Below are positions 1-4,886 of a stretch of DNA of 6,475 bases, piece after piece. The position numbers and the translations under genes are program-made. Below the pieces are notes generated by a model that did not search any database, had not been told where the DNA came from, and was given only the letters and a program-made list of their open reading frames with translations. Within the stretch, counting starts at the first letter, position 1; every line of letters begins with the position of its first letter. Source of the DNA: Spirochaetaceae bacterium (GTDB lineage: Bacteria > Spirochaetota > Spirochaetia > Treponematales > Breznakiellaceae); contig JAIRMP010000124.1 in NCBI GenBank assembly GCA_031258615.1, positions 1 to 6,475 on the forward strand, in the 5' to 3' direction.

Positions 1-1
1 C

Positions 2-244
2 CCTACAGACGGAATAAAGCCTGAATCCGTACAAAAATGGCGAAATAATTACAGGATCCCTCCGGTTTTTTTCTTGCCGCCTAGCGGCTCACCCGGCAGA
101 CTCGACATCCCCGCTCGGCAGCTTCACTATTCACTGCTACCCCTCACAACAATGGTAGGAGTTTGCGGTAAGCCGCGCTTCGCGCGCCGCAAACTCCTAT
201 GGCAAGCCTACGGCCTGTCCCCGCTTCCGCCAATAAGCCCTTAA
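2..244 (+). CDS. possible C-terminal end of a helix-turn-helix protein (partial, left edge)
   Basis: An open frame runs from the left edge to a TAA at 242-244, giving about 80 codons with no start inside the window. Its first residues include IKPESVQKWRNNYRIPP, which resembles the recognition helix and following turn of Cro/CI-type DNA-binding proteins, where a Ser-Val-x-x-Trp-Arg pattern is followed by Arg-Ile-Pro. After about residue 20 the translation becomes Pro/Ser/Arg-rich and does not look like a folded domain, and the hairpin at 156-199 lies inside it. The true gene may therefore end in a frameshift or be a decayed fragment. The end overlaps the stop codon of the convergent minus-strand gene by three bases. 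The assignment rests only on a short motif, and chance openness in GC-rich DNA is a real alternative. Confidence 0.25.
   Translation, partial: PTDGIKPESVQKWRNNYRIPPVFFLPPSGSPGRLDIPARQLHYSLLPLTTMVGVCGKPRFARRKLLWQAYGLSPLPPISP
156..199. repeat. 13-bp perfect inverted repeat / strong hairpin
   Basis: TAGGAGTTTGCGG at 156-168 is the exact reverse complement of CCGCAAACTCCTA at 187-199. The 18-base loop contains a smaller CGCG/CGCG stem (174-177 and 181-184). It lies 41 bases past the stop codon of the minus-strand gene and could end that transcript. No T-run follows on either strand, so it is not a canonical intrinsic terminator. It may instead be a REP-like palindromic element. Confidence 0.6.
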
Positions 245-906
245 CCAATAACCGCTTCCTCAACAGGCGACCACGGCCCCGCGTCTCCTTTGGAGTTTTC
301 GTAGCAGGCAGCATAGTAGGAAGTCTTGGCTTTATCCGCTTCGGTGTGCGTTACCAAGAGGATAGGCTTCCGGCTGAATTTCGTTTTTGACAAGTCCGCC
401 CCCGATGCCGGTCTCGTCCCGCCCACCTGCCATGCAAAACGCACTCCGTAGGCGTCGGCGGGCTTGCTGGCTTTGCCTTCGTGGTTCACAGCCATTACCT
501 TGTGTTCAAAGTGGTTGACCGTATTTTCTACAACCATCTCCGGCTGGCTCACGGGTATGGGGTGGCTTGTCGGCGTGGTATCCTTCGGGTGTATGCCCAT
601 GAGCAGCTTTGCGGGGTCGTCCATTTTTTTGTTAAAACGGATTGAAGTATTAGCAAAATCCCGCATCGCGTCTACCGACTCCTCTTTCGCCTCGTCCTTG
701 GCGAGCCGTTTCGCTGTGGAATTGTCCGCTTCATAGGCGTTTCGGGCGGTCAAAAAGGCGTTAATTTTGCCCAAAACCGCCGCACATTCGGTTGAATCCC
801 AGCCAAAAGCGGTTATTTTCACGGAATCCGCCAAAACTGCCGCCCATTTCTGCGCCAAATCGACTAAATCCTGTTCCCTCGTGGGAACCCAATCACTATG
901 AGCCAT
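241..906 (-). CDS. 221-aa orphan protein with helical N-terminus and Fn3-like C-terminal half
   Basis: The function is not known. I chose the start at 906 because a perfect AAGGAGG (912-918) sits five bases upstream. An in-frame ATG at 981 would add 25 residues made of repeat-array sequence. Residues 1-105 are charged and Ala/Lys/Glu-rich and probably helical. Residues 106-124 are a Pro/Thr/Ser linker (HPKDTTPTSHPIPVSQPE). Residues 125-221 look beta-rich and end in KTSYYAACYENSKGDAGPWS, a pattern that recalls fibronectin-III-like ends of uncharacterised proteins in gut anaerobes (Bacteroidetes and treponemes). That resemblance is from memory and unchecked. There is no signal peptide, membrane segment or obvious catalytic motif; the single Cys pair (41, 201) is not a metal motif. 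The gene stands alone and is divergent from purH, and the 21-bp array begins just upstream of its ribosome-binding site. Confidence 0.8.
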   Translation of the reverse strand: MAHSDWVPTREQDLVDLAQKWAAVLADSVKITAFGWDSTECAAVLGKINAFLTARNAYEADNSTAKRLAKDEAKEESVDAMRDFANTSIRFNKKMDDPAKLLMGIHPKDTTPTSHPIPVSQPEMVVENTVNHFEHKVMAVNHEGKASKPADAYGVRFAWQVGGTRPASGADLSKTKFSRKPILLVTHTEADKAKTSYYAACYENSKGDAGPWSPVEEAVIG

Positions 907-911
907 AAAAG

Positions 912-918
912 CCTCCTT
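912..918 (-). promoter_or_regulatory. Shine-Dalgarno that fixes the orphan gene start
   Basis: The minus strand reads AAGGAGG here, five bases before the ATG at 906-904. It is the best ribosome-binding site in the window and argues for the 221-residue product over the 246-residue one starting at 981, which has no such site. Confidence 0.85.
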
Positions 919-986
919 GTTTTTGTTATAGTCCGGTCGCGCCGGACTATACTGTATAACTTTACGACTATAATCTACCATTTCCG

Positions 987-1068
987 GACTGTAGTCTAGC
1001 GCTTCAGACTACAGTCCGGCAGTCGCGGACTGTAGTCTAGCGCTTCAGACTACAGTCCGGCAGTCGCG
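987..1068. repeat. exact 41-bp tandem duplication inside the array
   Basis: Bases 987-1027 and 1028-1068 are identical. Each consists of one 20-base unit plus one 21-base unit ending CAGTCGCG. The shortened 20-base unit is therefore one deletion event copied by duplication, which implies recent slippage or unequal recombination. Confidence 0.95.
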
Positions 1069-1194
1069 GACGGTAGTCTAACACTTTCAGACGGTAATCC
1101 GGAACTTCCCGACTATAGTCCGGCGGTTCCGGACGGTAGTCTAACGCTTTCAGACGGCAATCCGGAACTTCCCGACTACAGTCCGGCGGTTCCG
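1069..1194. repeat. 63-bp higher-order repeat, two copies
   Basis: Units at 1069, 1090 and 1111 form a three-unit block repeated at 1132, 1153 and 1174 with three substitutions in 63 bases. This shows that the array grew by duplicating multi-unit blocks as well as single units. Confidence 0.9.
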
Positions 1195-1383
1195 GACGGT
1201 AGTCTAACACTTTCAGACTATAGTCCGGCGGTTTCAGACTATAGTCTAACGCTTCCGGACTGTAGTCTAGCGGTTTCAGGCTATAGTCTAACGCTTCCGG
1301 ACTGTAGTCTAGCGCTTCCGGACTGTAGTCCGGCGGTTTCAGACTATAGCCTAACGCTTCCGGACTGTAGTCTAGCGCTTCCA

Positions 1384-1518
1384 GGAACCCATCAAGGACG
1401 TGCCGGGGAAAAACAGCCTTTGAAGGTGGAGCCTTATATTAGCGCAAACATCGTATAATATTTCAGGAACTCAGGCCGGCTCGTTGATCTTTGTGCCGTC
1501 CGGCTGTAGCATTTTTTT
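1384..1518 (+). promoter_or_regulatory. purH promoter and leader
   Basis: A perfect TATAAT lies at 1454-1459, which would start transcription near 1466 and give a leader of about 50 bases. No good -35 box sits 16-18 bases upstream; TTGAAG at 1420-1425 is too far away. Within the leader, CAGGCCGG (1472-1479) pairs with CCGGCTG (1500-1506), leaving one bulged G. A run of seven T (1512-1518) follows, ending directly at the purH ATG. This is shaped like an attenuator, but the loop is 20 bases and the T-run begins five bases after the stem. No purine-riboswitch core sequence is recognisable. Confidence 0.4.
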
Positions 1519-3126
1519 ATGGAAAGAGCAAAAAGACGCGCGCTTCTTAGCGTTTACGATAAAACCGGCGTAACGGAGCTTGCCGCCGCGCTTACCGCTA
1601 TGGACTGGGAGCTTGTTTCGACTGGGGGGACGGCGGCGCGTCTGCGCGAGGCCGGCTTTGAGGTTACCGAGGTGGCCGGGCTGACCGGCTTTCCTGAGTG
1701 CCTTGACGGGCGGGTAAAGACGCTCCACCCGGCCGTCCACGCCGGCATCCTGGCGCGGCGGGCTGAGGAAGCGCACAGGAACACGCTGGAAAGGCTTCAT
1801 TTACGGACGATCGATCTTGTCGCGGTGAACCTCTACCCGTTTTTCCAAAAATTGTCCCAGGTACCGCCGCCGCCACAGGAAGAACTGATAGAATTCATAG
1901 ACATAGGCGGGCCGGCCATGCTGCGTTCGGCGGCAAAGAATTTCAACGATGTGCTGGTTCTGTGCGACCCCGCCGATTATGACGAGGCGGTAGAACACCT
2001 GCGGCAGGACGGAGGACCCGGCGACGGCTTCCGCAAGCGGCTTGCCGGCAAGGCGTTCAACCTCACGTCCGCCTACGACGCGGCCATCGCGGGATACCTG
2101 TTGGACGGGGCCGAGGGGGAGGCTGACTACCACACGCCGTCCCTCAAAAAGGCGGCATCCCTCCGCTACGGCGAAAATCCCCAGCAGGAGGCCGAGCTGT
2201 ACCTCCGCGCGGACGGGCGCGGCGCGCTGGCCAGGATGAAGCAGCTTGGCGGCAAAGAACTCAGCTACAACAACTACCGCGACATAGACCTTGCATGGAA
2301 GGCGGTATCGTCCTTCGGCCTGGTTGACGGCAGCCTGCCGCCGCTAGGCTCAGTGGACGCGGCGCGGCTCCTGGGCATAACGGAGGCGGGAGTGTTGCCG
2401 GCCTGCGTTGCCGTTAAGCACAACACGCCGTGCGGGGCCGCGCTTGGCGGAAGCGCGGCGGAAGCCTTCGACAAGACCTATGCCTGCGATCCGGTATCGA
2501 TATTCGGAGGCATAGCGGCGTTCAACACCACCGTAGACGCGGACGCCGCCAAAAGGCTCGCCTCCATCTTTCTGGAAGTGGTGATAGCGCCCGCCTACGA
2601 CCACGAAGCCCTCGCCATACTGCGCGAAAAGCCCGCCCTCCGCGTGATGCTGGCCGCCTCCCCTCCGACAGAAAGCCGGGAATGTGTGAGCGTTGACGGC
2701 GGCCTGCTCGCGCAGGACGTGAACCGGAAACTGCTGGAGAAATGGGAGACCGTAACGGAGACGCCCGTCGCGGAAAGTGATATTCCCGGCATACTTTTTG
2801 GCCTGCGTACCGTGAGCTGGGTCAAATCAAACGCGGTGGTCGTGGTAAAGAACTTAAGCGCGGCGGGCATAGGCGGCGGCCAGACAAACCGTATATGGGC
2901 GGCGGAGCAGGCCCTGCGCCAGGCGAAGGCCGCCGGAAAAGAGCCCCGCGCGCTCGTATCGGACGCCTTCCTCCCGTTTCCGGACGTGGTGGAAGCGGCG
3001 GCGGCGGCGGGCGTCAAGGTTATCGTTCAGAGCGGCGGCTCAAACAACGACGGCCTGTCGGTACAAGCCTGCGACAGGCACGGCATCGCTATGATCTTCA
3101 CCGGGATACGGTACTTTAAACATTAG
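1519..3126 (+). CDS. purH: bifunctional AICAR transformylase / IMP cyclohydrolase PurH
   Basis: Carries out the last two steps of de novo purine synthesis in the cytosol: formyl transfer from 10-formyl-tetrahydrofolate to AICAR, then ring closure of FAICAR to IMP. The N-terminal MGS-like cyclohydrolase domain (about 1-195) shows LLSVYDKTG, the phosphate-binding STGGTAARL (34-42), GFPECLDGRVKTLHPAVHAG (57-76) and IDIGGPAMLRSAAKN (127-141). The transformylase domain has LRYGENPQQ (215-223), LSYNNYRDID, the catalytic Lys300-His301 in VKHNTPCG, DPVSIFGGIAAFN, VKSNAVVVVKN, GGGQTNRIW and the family's closing TGIRYFKH. At 535 residues it is full length. The ATG at 1519 is the only reasonable start, because an in-frame TAG lies at 1507-1509. 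No Shine-Dalgarno is visible, only a T-run, which is unusual. It is first in a tight cluster with nudC and a DUF364 gene. Confidence 0.98.
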   Translation: MERAKRRALLSVYDKTGVTELAAALTAMDWELVSTGGTAARLREAGFEVTEVAGLTGFPECLDGRVKTLHPAVHAGILARRAEEAHRNTLERLHLRTIDLVAVNLYPFFQKLSQVPPPPQEELIEFIDIGGPAMLRSAAKNFNDVLVLCDPADYDEAVEHLRQDGGPGDGFRKRLAGKAFNLTSAYDAAIAGYLLDGAEGEADYHTPSLKKAASLRYGENPQQEAELYLRADGRGALARMKQLGGKELSYNNYRDIDLAWKAVSSFGLVDGSLPPLGSVDAARLLGITEAGVLPACVAVKHNTPCGAALGGSAAEAFDKTYACDPVSIFGGIAAFNTTVDADAAKRLASIFLEVVIAPAYDHEALAILREKPALRVMLAASPPTESRECVSVDGGLLAQDVNRKLLEKWETVTETPVAESDIPGILFGLRTVSWVKSNAVVVVKNLSAAGIGGGQTNRIWAAEQALRQAKAAGKEPRALVSDAFLPFPDVVEAAAAAGVKVIVQSGGSNNDGLSVQACDRHGIAMIFTGIRYFKH

Positions 3127-3130
3127 GGGA
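3125..3130 (+). promoter_or_regulatory. Shine-Dalgarno overlapping the purH stop
   Basis: AGGGGA overlaps the last two bases of the purH TAG stop and lies eight bases before a TTG. It supports the TTG at 3139 as the nudC start and suggests that nudC translation is coupled to purH. The next in-frame ATG (3241) would remove 34 residues. Confidence 0.65.
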
Positions 3131-3138
3131 TAAAAAAA

Positions 3139-3951
3139 TTGAAAAAACTGTTACCGCTGCCGCCGTCACGCGGCTTTGTGTTTCGCGGCGGCGAGCTTGT
3201 AGTCCCGTCCGGCACGGAATGGGCGCGCATAGAGGAGGGGATGCCGGAAGATGCCGTGCGCGCGGACTTCAACCCGGCGGAAACCGAATGCCTGCGGGTA
3301 CCGCTGCTGGACAAGAGCGCCTCCATCCCCTGCTTTTCCATCCCGAAAGACGCCGGACTGCCGGACGGCTGGCAGAGTATCCCGCTGCGAACCCTGATCT
3401 CGTACAGCGGGACGGAAGCGTCCGTCATACCGTTCCTGTTCCGGGCCTGCCACATCATGCAGTGGCTTCCTGTCTCCACATTCTGCGGAAGCTGCGGGAG
3501 CAGGAACGGCTTCCATCAATCCGAGCTTGCCCGCGTCTGCCCGGCCTGCGGCAGGGTCGAGTACCCCCGCGTGTCGCCGGCGATCATTGTCAGGATAACC
3601 AACAAAAACGATCAAATCCTGCTTGCCCACGACAGCAAATTCACCGAAAACATCTATAGCCTTGTGGCCGGCTTCTGCGAGGCGGGCGAACGCCTGGAGG
3701 ACACGGTAGAACGCGAAGTTTTCGAGGAAGTGGGCGTCGGCGTAAAGAACATACGCTACATCGCGTCCCAAAGCTGGCCCTTCCCCAATTCCCTGATGGT
3801 GGGCTTTGCCGCCGACCACTCAGGCGGCGAGATTCTCTGCGACGGCGTAGAGATCGAGGACGCGCGCTGGTTCAGCCGCGATAACCTGCCGCTGCTCCCC
3901 GGCCACGGCTCCATATCCCGCTTCATAATCGAGCAGTGGCGCGCCGGGTAG
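3139..3951 (+). CDS. nudC: NudC-type NADH pyrophosphatase / NAD-RNA decapping Nudix hydrolase
   Basis: Predicted to cleave the pyrophosphate of NAD(H), giving NMN(H) and AMP; the family also removes NAD caps from RNA 5' ends. A zinc ribbon is visible as Cys116-x2-Cys119 and Cys134-x2-Cys137. It is followed by EYPRVSPAIIVRI (141-153), typical of NudC. The Nudix box spans 178-200 and fits G-x5-E-x7-REU-x-EE-x-GU, with Gly178, Glu184, Arg192-Glu193 and Glu196-Glu197. The NudC signature downstream reads SQSWPFPNSLM (210-220), with Ser in place of the usual Pro of SQPWPFP, so NAD specificity is very likely but slightly non-consensus. At 270 residues it is normal length. It starts at TTG (3139), 12 bases after purH, and is probably in the same operon. 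It could recycle nicotinamide nucleotide to AMP next to a purine-making enzyme; that link is inference. Confidence 0.93.
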   Translation: MKKLLPLPPSRGFVFRGGELVVPSGTEWARIEEGMPEDAVRADFNPAETECLRVPLLDKSASIPCFSIPKDAGLPDGWQSIPLRTLISYSGTEASVIPFLFRACHIMQWLPVSTFCGSCGSRNGFHQSELARVCPACGRVEYPRVSPAIIVRITNKNDQILLAHDSKFTENIYSLVAGFCEAGERLEDTVEREVFEEVGVGVKNIRYIASQSWPFPNSLMVGFAADHSGGEILCDGVEIEDARWFSRDNLPLLPGHGSISRFIIEQWRAG

Positions 3952-3976
3952 TTGTAGTAAAGGGTGTATTTAAAAA

Positions 3977-4762
3977 ATGTGGGAACTTTACGATGAACTT
4001 ATAGGCGGCATACCGCAGGATTACCGTGTTGACGAGGCGTTTGTGGGGCCGTACTGGACAATGGTACGGTCCGGCGCGGGGATGGGGCTTGCGATGACGT
4101 TGCGCGACGCCACACGCCCGTCCGTCCTTTCGCTGCCTGTTGACGGGGATTCCTACAACGGACTCCCGCTGGCGGAGCTTGCGGCGGCTGCAAAGTCGTG
4201 GAATCTTACCGAGGCAAGCGCCGGAGTCGCCGCGATCAACGCTTACTGGAACTCTCCGGAACGGGAAGCCGTACAAAAAGCGCTTGGGGGTGGAGATTCG
4301 GAGGCGTTTAGCGCGTGGCGGGAACGCGCCGCTGGGAAAAAAGTCGCTGTTATCGGCCATTTTTTTCGTCTGGAAAAGACCCTGGGGCAGGTCTGCGAAC
4401 TTTCCATACTGGAAAGGCGCCCCGCCGCCGGAGATTATCCCGATTCGGCCTGCGAATACCTGCTGCCTACGCAGGATTTTGTTTTTGCCACCGGCGTAAC
4501 ACTCGTCAACAAGACGCTGACGCGCCTGCTTGAGCTGTCCGGTAACACGGGCCTGATCCTGACCGGACCAAGCGTCCCGCTCGCTCCGCCGCTCTTTAAC
4601 CGGGGAGTAATAGACCTGCAAGGTTTTGTAGTTACCGATCCGGATCGCTGCGCCGCGATAATCCGCGGCAACGCCGCCTGCGGCGGGCGCGCGGAAATGT
4701 CCGCCGTACCGTTCCTTGAGGCGGGAAAAAGAGTCGGCCTTACAAAGGCGCAGGTAACTTGA
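3977..4762 (+). CDS. DUF4213/DUF364 family protein (putative heavy-metal chelation)
   Basis: The 261-residue product reads as the two-part DUF4213 plus DUF364 family. The N-terminal part (about 1-90) has WELYDELIGGIP and GPYWTMVRSGAGMGLAMTLR, and the C-terminal part has a Rossmann-like fold. Family signatures in the second part are KVAVIGHFFRLEK (about 121-133), QDFVFATGVTLVNKTLTRLL and LTGPSVPLAPPLFNRGVIDL. The family is only described as putative heavy-metal chelation, from structural similarity; substrate and reaction are unknown. There is no signal peptide, so it should be cytosolic. The ATG at 3977 is preceded by AAAGGGTG (3959-3966) at 10 bases and lies 25 bases after nudC, which points to co-transcription. 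Such genes often sit beside metal or cobalamin transport genes; here the neighbours are purine and NAD enzymes, which is less usual. Confidence 0.85.
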   Translation: MWELYDELIGGIPQDYRVDEAFVGPYWTMVRSGAGMGLAMTLRDATRPSVLSLPVDGDSYNGLPLAELAAAAKSWNLTEASAGVAAINAYWNSPEREAVQKALGGGDSEAFSAWRERAAGKKVAVIGHFFRLEKTLGQVCELSILERRPAAGDYPDSACEYLLPTQDFVFATGVTLVNKTLTRLLELSGNTGLILTGPSVPLAPPLFNRGVIDLQGFVVTDPDRCAAIIRGNAACGGRAEMSAVPFLEAGKRVGLTKAQVT

Positions 4763-4765
4763 GGG

Positions 4766-4784
4766 CAGCGGCAAGCCGCCGCTG
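4766..4784 (+). terminator. hairpin at the end of the purH cluster
   Basis: CAGCGGC (4766-4772) and GCCGCTG (4778-4784) form a perfect 7-bp GC-rich stem with a 5-base loop, starting four bases after the DUF364 stop codon. No T-run follows, so it may be a weak or factor-assisted terminator or a 3'-end stabiliser. Confidence 0.45.
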
Positions 4785-4850
4785 TAGTCCTGTCAGTCCA
4801 CTTTCAGGATTTCTGTAGGCTTTTACTTGTCCATAACCCCCAGCCCCCCA

Positions 4851-4880
4851 CTGGCAGCCTGGCCTGTAAAACGTTAGAAT
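4851..4880 (+). promoter_or_regulatory. candidate promoter for a leaderless helicase mRNA
   Basis: CTGGCA (4851-4856) and TAGAAT (4875-4880) are separated by 18 bases and match the -35 and -10 consensus at four and five of six positions. Transcription would begin at about 4886-4888, which is the ATG itself. The absence of any Shine-Dalgarno before that ATG agrees with a leaderless transcript. The rest of the 4763-4886 gap shows only C-rich sequence (4838-4850) with no further signal. Confidence 0.35.
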
Positions 4881-4886
4881 TAACGC

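Larger units (their letters stand above)
924..1383. repeat. 21-bp palindromic tandem-repeat array, about 22 units
   Basis: Units start at 924, 945, 966, 987, 1007, 1028, 1048, 1069 and then every 21 bases to 1363. Each has a 10-base core of the GACTRTAGTC type (variants GACGGTAGTC, GACGGTAATC, GACTACAGTC) and an 11-base spacer such as TAACGCTTCCG or CGGCGGTTTCA. GACTATAGTC is a perfect palindrome, and GACTGTAGTC and GACTACAGTC are reverse complements, so cores can pair with one another across the array. Two units (987-1006 and 1028-1047) are 20 bases long. The first two or three units are the most degenerate. The array fills the space between two divergent genes and contains no recognisable gene with a start codon. 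It is not CRISPR: unit and spacer are too short and the spacers are not unique. Confidence 0.95.

Noticed and set aside
44..88. Terminator-like GGATCCCTCCGG with T-run, and a GCCGC/GCGGC stem at 76-88
   Set aside because: The T-run lies between weak or wrongly placed stems; the order does not fit an intrinsic terminator on either strand.
199..736. Plus-strand open frames (199-390 and 464-736) opposite the orphan gene
   Set aside because: They lie antisense to a gene with a strong ribosome-binding site, lack recognisable motifs and look like complements of its codons.
924..1383. CRISPR array
   Set aside because: Period is 21 bases, the spacer parts are near-identical between units, and no cas gene is present.
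1036..1458. Plus-strand open frame through the array (heptads like DYSLTLP and DCSLALP)
   Set aside because: No start codon, stops before purH, and openness follows automatically from a 21-base period without stops.
1471..1800. Minus-strand open frame ending in MLQPDGTKINEPA
   Set aside because: Mostly antisense to the start of purH, with no ribosome-binding site and no recognisable domain. Other long antisense frames inside purH, nudC and the DUF364 gene were dismissed for the same reason.
3139..3951. Frameshift or truncation of nudC because it lacks an early ATG
   Set aside because: A TTG start with a well-spaced Shine-Dalgarno gives a normal-length protein with an intact zinc ribbon and Nudix box.
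4838..4850. G-quadruplex on the minus strand of the C-rich patch before the helicase
   Set aside because: Only two long G-runs are present; four are needed for a convincing quadruplex.
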